From Armatimonadota bacterium (GTDB lineage Bacteria > Sysuimicrobiota > Sysuimicrobiia > Sysuimicrobiales > JACQTN01), in the NCBI GenBank assembly GCA_016210785.1, contig JACQTN010000245.1, positions 1 through 5,109 on the forward strand: DNA of 5,109 nucleotides, given 5' to 3'. Below the pieces are notes generated by a model that saw only the letters and a program-made list of their open reading frames with translations, was not told the DNA's origin and ran no database searches. Positions 1-4,769 of the stretch are shown here, piece after piece (the first letter of the stretch is position 1; each line of letters starts with the position of its first letter). Both the position numbers and the translations under genes were made by a program.

Positions 1-31
1 CCGCGGGGCGGGTCTGAGGGAGGAATCAGGG

Positions 32-625
32 ATGCAGACGTGGGTGTACGTGAACGGGCTCGTCGGAGTCTGGCTGATCATCGCGCCCTTCGTGCTGGGT
101 TCCAGCGGACGGGCGGTGTGGAACGACGTGATCTTCGGGATCGTCATCATCATCCTCTCCGCAGTCATCCTCAAGGCACGCTCGGAGGCCGCGGCAGAGG
201 CGCCGGCCCACGCGAGGATGGGCATGCGGGAGGAGATGCCGATGACGGCGTCAGCCATGCGGGACATGGCGGCGTCATTGGCGCGGATGCCCGACGCCCA
301 GCGCAAGACGATGTTGAAGGAGCGGCTGGGCATGTTTGCCCAGATGCCCGACATGGAGCGGAAGCGGGCCATGCAGGCGATGATGGAGGGGGTCATGCCC
401 CTGCCGGATGAGGACAAGAAGAAGCTGTTCCGGACGCGGTTCGAGGTGCTGGCGGAGCTGACCGAGGGCCAGCGGAGCGCGCTGATGATGACGCACATGG
501 GGGTCCTGCAGGAGATGGGTCAGGACATGATGCGCAAGGAGATGGAGCTGACCCAGGCGATCATGCCTCAACTGTCTCCTAACGTGCGGCAGATGGTGCA
601 GATGATGATGTCGAAGGCGGGCTAA
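32..625 (+). CDS. SPW-type membrane protein with Met-rich 19-residue tandem repeats
   Basis: Predicted 197-residue protein; GGGAGG at 18-23 sits 8 bases before the ATG, which supports this start. Residues about 4-47 match the SPW-repeat pattern: W4, then GVWLIIAPFVLG, then a VWND turn at 29-32 and a second hydrophobic helix (33-47). This gives one two-helix SPW unit where many family members have two. There is no cleavable signal peptide. The remaining 150 residues are charged, soluble-looking and extremely rich in methionine: 28 Met in total, 27 of them after residue 62. Residues 84-197 form six tandem 19-residue units, probably helical. The function of SPW proteins is not known to me. The Met-rich tail could bind soft metals (Cu, Ag) or simply form an amphipathic helical array; both are inferences. 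Any promoter lies outside the window. The SPW assignment is fairly sure; the role is unknown. Confidence 0.88.
   Translation: MQTWVYVNGLVGVWLIIAPFVLGSSGRAVWNDVIFGIVIIILSAVILKARSEAAAEAPAHARMGMREEMPMTASAMRDMAASLARMPDAQRKTMLKERLGMFAQMPDMERKRAMQAMMEGVMPLPDEDKKKLFRTRFEVLAELTEGQRSALMMTHMGVLQEMGQDMMRKEMELTQAIMPQLSPNVRQMVQMMMSKAG
281..622 (+). repeat. Six tandem 57-bp units coding a 19-residue Met-rich repeat
   Basis: Residues 84-102, 103-121, 122-140, 141-159, 160-178 and 179-197 align without gaps. The column pattern is A-x-[ML]-[PTSG]-[DE]-x-x-[RK] followed by hydrophobic or Met positions and a [VIM]-[LVF] end. The clearest starts are ARMPDAQR, AQMPDMER, MPLPDEDK, AELTEGQR and PQLSPNVR; the fifth unit (QEMGQDMM) is the most diverged. 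The repeat is seen at protein level; the DNA copies have diverged, so the array is old rather than a recent expansion. It ends exactly at the C-terminus. Confidence 0.75.
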
Positions 626-651
626 GGGAGGCGGCGGAACAAGGGGCGGCA

Positions 652-674
652 GCACCCGATCCTGAAGCGGGTGC
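652..674 (+). terminator. Stem-loop downstream of the SPW gene, possible terminator
   Basis: A perfect 7-bp stem (gcacccg at 652-658 with cgggtgc at 668-674) closes a 9-base loop, starting 27 bases after the stop codon. No T-tract follows, so if it ends transcription it would be a weak or Rho-assisted site. The rest of the convergent gap (626-918) is GC-rich with several short palindromes and holds no credible gene on either strand. Confidence 0.3.
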
Positions 675-862
675 AGACAGGGGAACGCACACGACGTGGC
701 AGGATGGTGACGCCCGTGGGCGGGTTCCGACAGCCACGCTTCGGGGCCCGCCCGGGCGCGGTTTGGCAGCGGCCGCGCAGAGGAGACACACAGGGGTTGT
801 TGCGCCCCCAGAGTGCTCGTGGTGGGGTCACGCGCTCGGGTGGGCGCCTCGCAAACACGTCG

Positions 863-897
863 CCCCGCCGGCACTGGTTTCCCGGTGTCCGGCGGGG
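863..897 (-). terminator. Strong GC hairpin after the exported small protein gene
   Basis: ccccgccgg (863-871) pairs with ccggcgggg (889-897). A further six pairs (872-877 with 882-887, one of them G-U) follow across a one-base bulge, leaving a four-base loop. It lies 21 bases past the stop of the minus-strand gene at 919, the position expected of a terminator, and could also stop reading from the SPW gene on the other strand. Neither side has a run of T, so an intrinsic mechanism is not certain. Confidence 0.45.
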
Positions 898-918
898 GTG
901 TCGCCCGGCCTTGCCGCC

Positions 919-1149
919 CTAGCGGGCGAGATTGCGCTTGTTGTCGGGGGTGTCGCTGGTGATGCTCACGCCGGTGACAGCGCGGACCGGTTCATCGGTG
1001 CCGAACAGTGGGGAACCGCTGCTGCTGACAGTGACCTTCGGCTCGGCCGCAGGCGCGTCGGAGCCATCGCCCCGGCCGGCGAACGCCGCTCCTGTGCTCC
1101 CGGCAAGGAGTGCAGCCGCGACCAGCACAGTAGCCAGTAGATACCGCAT
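919..1149 (-). CDS. Small exported protein, function unknown
   Basis: A 76-residue protein read on the minus strand. AGGAGG (complement of 1159-1164) lies 9 bases before the ATG, one of the best ribosome binding sites in the window, which argues that this short gene is real. Residues 1-24 form a classical signal peptide: MRY, a hydrophobic stretch LLATVLVAAALLAG, then STGAAFA with AFA as the cleavage site. There is no lipobox cysteine. The mature part is about 52 residues, starts GRGDGSD, contains no cysteine or tryptophan, is rich in Asp, Ser, Thr and Pro, and looks flexible. I recognise no domain. It is convergent with the SPW gene and transcribed away from the relic region. The RGD triplet is probably chance. 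Confidence 0.75.
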   Translation of the reverse strand: MRYLLATVLVAAALLAGSTGAAFAGRGDGSDAPAAEPKVTVSSSGSPLFGTDEPVRAVTGVSITSDTPDNKRNLAR

Positions 1150-1220
1150 GGTGATATCCCTCCTTTCCTCTGATATTTGGGGGCGCTGTGATGCCCAACG
1201 GCTAGTAACGGGCCCAGGCT

Positions 1221-1447
1221 GGCATTTATTTCGTGCCCGCCGCGGGCGCCCTCACAATGTCGTCAAAACAGAATTCAGGCGCCGATCCACAGTGATCACA
1301 ATGTTATGCACAACCTCACGTCTTGACGCGGGCCCCATTTGGGACTAATATACGCATAGACGAATACATTTGGAACCGTGACGGGGCGTGACCTCACAAG
1401 CAGGCGTCGGTCTGGTCGCTCACCTCGTTTGCTGCGGCGGCGTTGTC
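1221..1447 (+). repeat. Decayed copy A of the 3866-4131 segment (promoter plus gene start)
   Basis: This stretch is colinear with 3866-4131. Shared landmarks in the same order are ggcattt[a/g]tttcg (1221 and 3866), a cacaatgtt/cacattgtt AT-rich patch, a TTGAC -35 box, an identical 12-mer gactaatatacg (1343-1354 and 4023-4034), and the coding start. Indels of about 35 bases separate the ggcattt block from the -35 box. Similarity stops at about 1447, after the CCGG codons, where a stretch with short CACCGAAA-type repeats begins. Confidence 0.72.
1323..1351 (+). promoter_or_regulatory. Sigma-70-type promoter of the relic copy
   Basis: TTGACG (1323-1328), a 17-base spacer and TAATAT (1346-1351) make a near-consensus promoter, identical in spacing to the one at 4003. 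Downstream, ATATAC (1348-1353) is kept but the matching right half seen in the intact copy (GTATAT) has become GAATAC, so the operator palindrome is damaged. It may still fire and could be the source of a long transcript toward the SLH porin gene. Confidence 0.6.
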
Positions 1448-1513
1448 ACCGAAATTGCACCGAAAATTTCACCGGACGGCCCTTGTCAGGGGGACTATTT
1501 CCAAATGTACTGA
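1388..1513 (+). pseudogene. Truncated relic of the CC-motif membrane protein gene
   Basis: Reading from GTG at 1388 gives about 20 codons that match the start of the gene at 4072: residues AGVGLVAHLVCCGGVV against AGLGLVVAHLVCCGGLV, with about 16 of 20 aligned positions identical and one valine missing. After CCGGVV the similarity ends, and a foreign, less hydrophobic tail of about 21 codons leads to TGA at 1511-1513. The second helix and the basic tail are absent. The ribosome binding site is also lost: GGAGG in the intact copy is only a poorly placed CGGGG here. Best read as a gene broken by a deletion or rearrangement at about 1447. An expressed 41-residue peptide is possible but unsupported. 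Confidence 0.65.
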
Positions 1514-1521
1514 TAATGCAA

Positions 1522-1541
1522 GACTGCCGGAGCGGGCAGTC
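1522..1541 (+). other. Perfect 7-bp stem-loop within the relic region
   Basis: gactgcc (1522-1528) and ggcagtc (1535-1541) form a perfect inverted repeat around a six-base loop. There is no T-tract. It lies between the two pseudogene fragments; it could be an old terminator stem, an operator or chance. Confidence 0.25.
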
Positions 1542-1568
1542 GGACTAATCGCAGACTCGGGTAGCGAG

Positions 1569-1724
1569 GTGAGGGGAAACGCAGGGGTCGAGTTTGTCCT
1601 CCCGGCCCATTGTGCGCCCCGGGCTCGGCCCGTCAGCCAGGCGGGCGACCTCAACGGGTGGGACGTGACCGCTACGCCGATGGCGCGTGAGGCAGACGGT
1701 AGGTGGCGGGTAACCGTTGATTAG
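1569..1724 (+). pseudogene. Truncated CBM48 / glycogen-binding domain fragment
   Basis: The frame through 1587-1724 encodes VEFVLPA, then PRARPVSQAGDLNGWD, then ATPM and DGRWRVTVD before TAG (1722-1724). This is the first half of the early-set glycogen-binding domain (CBM48, AMPK-beta and isoamylase N-terminus type): a first strand, the hallmark aGDxNgWd motif, the xxPM position and the dGrWxvtv strand. The usual second half (the GxYxYxFVVDG and DP region) is missing after the stop, and I could not restore it confidently in another frame. The only in-frame start close by is GTG at 1569, with a poor ribosome binding site; the open frame itself extends back to 1443 without looking coding. Most likely a decayed remnant of a small CBM48 protein. 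A short expressed half-domain is less likely. Confidence 0.6.
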
Positions 1725-1969
1725 GTCCCGACAGCAGCGACAGGGGGGCACTTTGTAGCAGCGCGGCCGTGTCAGCGAGGCATCCATCGGGGAAACCCCT
1801 CAGAGCGCCCGACCGGGGAGGAGGTGATGGGAGGGGCGGTCGGGGACAGCCAGGGCGATGGGGGAAAACGGGCCAGAGGTCCGTGGTGGCACGAGGGAGG
1901 AAACACGACCACTCCAGCGGACCCCCCAGGGCTGACGGCCCGAACACAGACCAAAGGGGGTACGACGAG
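1725..1969 (+). promoter_or_regulatory. Leader region of the SLH porin gene, no confident promoter
   Basis: These 245 bases between the CBM48 relic and the porin start hold no credible gene and no good -35/-10 pair. The notable structure is an 8-bp perfect inverted repeat, cccgaccg (1808-1815) with cggtcggg (1837-1844), enclosing a purine-rich loop with an AGGAGG-like run (1819-1824). AAAGGGGG at 1953-1960 is the likely ribosome binding site of the porin, 9 bases before its TTG. A 48-codon frame from ATG 1827 ends at TGA 1971-1973, overlapping the TTG by four bases (TTGA); its composition does not look coding. I recognise no known riboswitch class. Confidence 0.35.
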
Positions 1970-3688
1970 TTGAAGAAGATCGCAGCAGCGATCTCGCTTT
2001 CGCTCGTGCTGTTCCTGGGAGTCCCGGCCTTCGCGCAGCCGTTCGCGGACGTGCCCACCGATCACTGGGCGTACGACGCGATTGCCGAGCTGGCGGCGAA
2101 GGGGCTCATCGAGGGCTATCCGGACGGCACGTTCAAGGGCGACCGGGCGATGACCCGGTACGAGGCGGCGATGATCGTGGCCCGGCTGCTGGCGCGGGTC
2201 GAGGCCATTGCCGCGCAGATTCCTCCGCCGGCGCCCCGGCCCGAGGTCGGCCGGGCCGACCTGAACCGGACCAACGCGGCGGTGGCGGCCAACGCCCGCA
2301 ACATCGCGGCGACGACCGCCCTGCTGCGCCGAGAGGTGGCCCGGCTGGAGCGGCTGATTCGCGACTTCAGCGCGGAGCTCACCGCGCTGGGCGTCCGGGT
2401 CAACGCCATTGAGGACGAGCTGCAGGCCATCAAGGCCAAGCTCGACAACACCAAGGTCACCGGCAACATCCGGTTCCGGTTCGAGGCGCGCCGGTTCCCG
2501 CTGCCCGATACCGCCGGCGTGAACAAGGCGAGCAACCCGACGCTGTTCTGGCGGAACCGCATCCGCACCCGGGTGCAGTTCGTGGGCCAGGTCTCGCCAC
2601 AGGCGTCGGCGACGGTGCGGTTGTCCACCCACGTAGCGGCGACCGCCGCGGGCGGTCCTACGACGCTGCCGGCGGGCATCAGCCGCACCACGACCCAGTT
2701 GAACGCCTCCAGCGACTTCCCTGGCCAGGGGGCCATCGCGTTCGACAAGGCGCACTTCGACATCCGCGACCCGTTTGGCATCCCGGTCTCCCTGCGGATC
2801 GGGCGGCAGCAGGGTATCACCCTGGGCCCGATCGGTCTGCTCCTGAACACTGACGATGATGCCTGGGGGCAGATCAGCAACTTCCAGTACTCTATCGACG
2901 CCGCGGTGGCGAAGTTCAGGCTCGTCGGCTGGAACTTCACGACGATCGGCGCGCGCGTCATGGGTGGTGCCAACGCCGGCGGCTGGGACCTGTACGCCGG
3001 CCGCGCCGAGGGGAAGATCCTGGGCGGGGACTCCCTGACGCTCGGCCTCAACTACGTGCGGTCTGACGCCCACGGGGGGCTGTTCTTCGTGACCTGGGAC
3101 CCCCTCGGGTTCGTCTCCCAGACCGCGGTGCTGGGCGGTCCCGGGTTTGTCCGCGCGGACAACATCAACGGCGACGGCTGGGGCGCGGACATCCAGTGGG
3201 CGTTCTTCCCCGGCGTCAACCTGGTGGCCGAGTGGGCGCAGTGGAACCACACCGGCACCACCAACACCGGCGTGAACCAGTCCGGCTACGAGGTCCGGCT
3301 GATGCTGGACCTGGCCAAGCTGGGCTGGGTCACCCCCGGGTCGCCGGTCCTCACGGTCGGCTACCAGAACTTCAACCCGCAGTTCACGCCGTGGTTCGGC
3401 GGAGCGGAGGATCTGGCCTTCGCCGTCAAAGCCCTGGGTGACCTGAAGGGCTTCAACTTCACGCTCGCCTTCAAGCCCTGGCAGAAGTGGAACGTCAGCC
3501 TGCTGTACGCCAGCGGCGAGTTCCCGTCTAACGGCCGGTCGTGGTCGGAATACGACCTGATCGCGACCTACCCGCTGGCCGCCGGGACCGAGTTGCTGCT
3601 GCGGTATATCTTCGCGGACGCGGACACCGGCGCCGGGAAGCGCGAACTGGCGACCGTCACCCGCGTCCAGCTGCTGTACAGCTGGTAA
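1970..3688 (+). CDS. SLH-domain outer-membrane porin
   Basis: 572 residues. The open frame reaches back to ATG 1769, but I place the start at TTG 1970 because it is preceded by AAAGGGGG and immediately opens a signal peptide: LKK, a hydrophobic core, then PAFA before QPFADV (cleavage after about residue 22). Residues 25-68 are one SLH domain (FADVPTDHWAYDAI, GLIEGYPDGTF, TRYEAA), which in diderm SLH porins binds the cell wall and ties it to the outer membrane. A Pro-rich linker (85-90) leads to an Ala/Leu/Arg coiled coil (about 95-160), probably the trimeric stalk. From about 164 alternating strands run to the end, with many aromatic and Gly-rich turns and a terminal Trp as in barrels recognised by BamA. 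No cysteine is present, typical of porins. Resembles the SLH-OprB and OmpM architecture; the substrate is unknown. It appears monocistronic, with a terminator-like hairpin just downstream. Confidence 0.93.
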   Translation: MKKIAAAISLSLVLFLGVPAFAQPFADVPTDHWAYDAIAELAAKGLIEGYPDGTFKGDRAMTRYEAAMIVARLLARVEAIAAQIPPPAPRPEVGRADLNRTNAAVAANARNIAATTALLRREVARLERLIRDFSAELTALGVRVNAIEDELQAIKAKLDNTKVTGNIRFRFEARRFPLPDTAGVNKASNPTLFWRNRIRTRVQFVGQVSPQASATVRLSTHVAATAAGGPTTLPAGISRTTTQLNASSDFPGQGAIAFDKAHFDIRDPFGIPVSLRIGRQQGITLGPIGLLLNTDDDAWGQISNFQYSIDAAVAKFRLVGWNFTTIGARVMGGANAGGWDLYAGRAEGKILGGDSLTLGLNYVRSDAHGGLFFVTWDPLGFVSQTAVLGGPGFVRADNINGDGWGADIQWAFFPGVNLVAEWAQWNHTGTTNTGVNQSGYEVRLMLDLAKLGWVTPGSPVLTVGYQNFNPQFTPWFGGAEDLAFAVKALGDLKGFNFTLAFKPWQKWNVSLLYASGEFPSNGRSWSEYDLIATYPLAAGTELLLRYIFADADTGAGKRELATVTRVQLLYSW

Positions 3689-3711
3689 GTTCCGGCTCGC
3701 GCGAGAGTCCC

Positions 3712-3746
3712 CGGGGGTCCCGCGATGTGCGGGTCCTCGGTGTTTT
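3712..3746 (+). terminator. Probable intrinsic terminator of the porin gene
   Basis: A stem of cccgc (3719-3723) with gcggg (3729-3733), five-base loop, is extended outward across a T-T mismatch by gggg (3714-3717) with cctc (3735-3738). TGTTTT follows at 3741-3746. It lies 23 bases past the stop. A second small hairpin, cgccca (3752-3757) with tgggcg (3762-3767), follows right behind it. Confidence 0.65.
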
Positions 3747-3767
3747 GGGTACGCCCAGCATTGGGCG

Positions 3768-4002
3768 CTGACCCGGAGGTGCAAGGCGTCTCCGGGGCGG
3801 TTGTCTCTTTGGTAGCCTATCGGTTGCTACTGCGCACGCGGAGTCAAGGTGACCGTCTGCCGGGTGGCATTTGTTTCGCGCGGTTTGCTGGGTGACCGGT
3901 GCTGAGGCAAGGCCCCCCTGGGCGCGACAGGAGCTTGCCCGTCGGACAGTACGGGCGCAGAGGATCAATCACATTGTTCACAAGTTACACACAGGTTCGC
4001 CC
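3768..4002 (+). other. Intergenic region without a recognisable gene
   Basis: Frames here on both strands lack ribosome binding sites, signal peptides or domain-like composition. The stretch contains the ggcatttgtttcg block (3866-3878) shared with copy A, two copies of the palindromic heptamer ggtgacc (3849-3855 and 3892-3898), and an AT-richer patch (3964-3992) directly upstream of the -35 box that may act as an UP-type or regulatory element. Confidence 0.4.
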
Positions 4003-4031
4003 TTGACAGATCGTGCAGATTAGACTAATAT
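4003..4031 (+). promoter_or_regulatory. Sigma-70-type promoter of the metal-response operon
   Basis: TTGACA (4003-4008) is a perfect -35 box; a 17-base spacer leads to TAATAT (4026-4031) as the -10. Transcription should begin near 4038, giving a leader of about 34 bases before the GTG at 4072. It is the best-scoring promoter by eye in the window and stands out as AT-rich within GC-rich DNA. Confidence 0.85.
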
Positions 4032-4051
4032 ACGAATAGGTGTATATATTC
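4028..4051 (+). promoter_or_regulatory. Palindromic operator over the -10, likely ArsR-family site
   Basis: Two nested inverted repeats are visible: ATATAC (4028-4033) with GTATAT (4042-4047), and GAATA (4034-4038) with TATTC (4047-4051), each with an 8-base spacer. ArsR/SmtB-family repressors commonly bind AT-rich imperfect palindromes of this size over the -10 and start site. The encoded repressor at 4338 is the natural ligand, so the operon is probably self-repressed and released by metal. Binding is inferred, not shown. Confidence 0.65.
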
Positions 4052-4071
4052 TGATAGCAAGGGAGGAGCCT

Positions 4072-4317
4072 GTGTCCTCGAGAGCAGGCCTCGGCCTGGT
4101 GGTGGCCCACCTCGTCTGCTGCGGCGGCCTGGTGCTGGTCGCGTTGCTGGGAGCCGGCGGGCTGGCGGTGGTGGCTAGCGTCATCCAGCGGTGGGCCGTG
4201 GCCATCCTGGGGGGTCTCATCGCGATCGCCCTGGTGGTAGTCCTGCGGCGAAGGCTGCGACGGTTGCGGTCTGTGCAGGCCGAGCGTCCATCGACCGCCC
4301 GCGCGTGGAACCGGTGA
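4072..4317 (+). CDS. Small two-helix membrane protein with vicinal Cys pair (MerT-like)
   Basis: 81 residues from GTG 4072; GGAGG at 4062-4066 lies 5 bases upstream. Two hydrophobic helices are seen, about 8-36 and 41-58, followed by a strongly basic RRRLRRLR stretch (59-66) that should place the C-terminus in the cytoplasm. The first helix carries HLVCCGGLVLVALLG with Cys16-Cys17. A vicinal cysteine pair in the first helix followed by PLVLV-like residues is how the mercuric transporter MerT begins, but MerT is longer and normally has three helices plus a second cysteine pair, which is missing here. It may hand a soft metal ion such as Hg(II) across the inner membrane, or be a separate family of small metal-linked membrane proteins. 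It is the first gene of the operon, 20 bases before the ArsR-family gene. A broken second copy lies at 1388. Confidence 0.82.
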   Translation: MSSRAGLGLVVAHLVCCGGLVLVALLGAGGLAVVASVIQRWAVAILGGLIAIALVVVLRRRLRRLRSVQAERPSTARAWNR

Positions 4318-4337
4318 GGAAAGGACAGGGGCATCAG

Positions 4338-4700
4338 ATGGCGACGGCATTCAGGTCACGGCGGGAGGCGGTGGGGCGCCCCGAAGACGGCCTGCGCATC
4401 GTGCTGCTGGCAAAATTCTATCGCGGGCTGGGCGATCCGACACGGCTGCGTATCTTGGAGTGCCTGCTGGAAGGAGAACACACCGTCGGCGAGCTGGTCG
4501 ACCTCCTGGGTTCACCGCAGGGCCGGGTCAGCAGCCATCTCGCCTGTCTGCGCTGGTGCGGGCTCGTGGCAACGCGCCCGGTCGGGCGTCACGTGTATTA
4601 TCGGGTGGCCGACCCCAGGGTGAGGGAGTTGCTGGCACTGGGTAAGGGGATGATGACGGCGAACGCGGAGCATATCTTTGCATGCCTCCAGATCTCCTGA
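4338..4700 (+). CDS. ArsR/SmtB-family metal-sensing repressor, CmtR-like cysteines
   Basis: 120 residues from ATG 4338, with AGGGG 7 bases upstream; the frame is open further back to 4191 but overlaps the previous gene and lacks family similarity there. A winged helix is clear: LGDPTRLRILECLLEG (31-46), the HTH with recognition helix SPQGRVSSHLACLRWCGLV (59-77), and the wing with GRHVYYRVAD (83-92). Helix alpha-3 has no cysteine (GELVDLL), so this is not the classical ArsR or CadC site. Instead Cys70 and Cys74 sit at the end of the recognition helix as CLRWC and Cys116 near the C-terminus. Mycobacterial CmtR, a Cd/Pb sensor, binds metal with Cys57, Cys61 and Cys102 in the same arrangement (CLRGC; 41 residues to the third against 42 here). 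Expected to repress its own operon at 4028-4051 and leave DNA on binding a thiophilic metal. Which metal is not decided by the sequence. Confidence 0.92.
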   Translation: MATAFRSRREAVGRPEDGLRIVLLAKFYRGLGDPTRLRILECLLEGEHTVGELVDLLGSPQGRVSSHLACLRWCGLVATRPVGRHVYYRVADPRVRELLALGKGMMTANAEHIFACLQIS

Positions 4701-4769
4701 GGGGGGACGGACGCCGCTGTGTCACGCGAGTGGTCTGGGGGAGGAGAGCCGGCGGCAGAGGGGTCCGGG

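Larger units (their letters stand above)
3866..4131 (+). repeat. Intact copy B of the duplicated promoter and gene start
   Basis: The counterpart of 1221-1447. It keeps the promoter, the symmetrical operator, the ribosome binding site and an open gene, so it is the functional copy. The two gene starts are 2,684 bases apart, with the CBM48 relic and the SLH porin between them. Confidence 0.72.

Noticed and set aside
275..874. A 199-codon minus-strand frame across the SPW gene tail
   Set aside because: His/Leu/Arg-rich translation is the complement of the Met-rich repeats; no start signals and no domain.
622..922. Several overlapping frames on both strands in the convergent gap
   Set aside because: All are rich in Arg, Gly, Ser and Pro with no ribosome binding site, and they run through palindromic GC-rich DNA. 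I also looked for tRNA, SRP RNA and 6S-like features there and found none.
1150..1320. Promoter for the minus-strand exported protein gene
   Set aside because: A TTGACG on the minus strand (complement of about 1260-1265) has no AT-rich -10 at 16-18 bases, and the AAATAAAT patch lies too far away; no confident call.
1447..1473. Three CACCGAAA/CACCGG-type units at 11-12 base spacing, considered as a CRISPR or iteron remnant
   Set aside because: Only two good copies, too short and too close for CRISPR, and no origin features nearby. Noted only as the place where similarity to copy B ends.
1769..1969. Upstream in-frame extension of the porin to ATG 1769
   Set aside because: It would add 67 Gly/Arg/Pro-rich residues in front of a clear signal peptide and remove the reason for that peptide; TTG 1970 has its own ribosome binding site.
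1950..2000. Riboswitch in the porin leader
   Set aside because: I compared the 1725-1969 leader by eye with the conserved cores of c-di-GMP, TPP, cobalamin and SAM classes and saw no match.
2116..3051. A 311-codon minus-strand frame within the porin gene
   Set aside because: Same cause; Arg/Ser/Ala-rich composition without a ribosome binding site or recognisable motif.
1772..3784. A 670-codon open frame on the minus strand opposite the porin
   Set aside because: It is the antisense shadow of a GC-rich gene: long runs of Arg, Gly, Pro, Val and Asp, no domain. The plus-strand frame has a signal peptide, SLH domain and barrel.
3657..3968. A 103-codon minus-strand frame after the porin
   Set aside because: No ribosome binding site; it covers the terminator hairpins and has basic low-information composition.
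4020..4334. Two minus-strand frames opposite the CC-motif membrane protein gene
   Set aside because: The plus-strand gene has a promoter, ribosome binding site, two helices and a homologous relic; the opposite frames have none of these.
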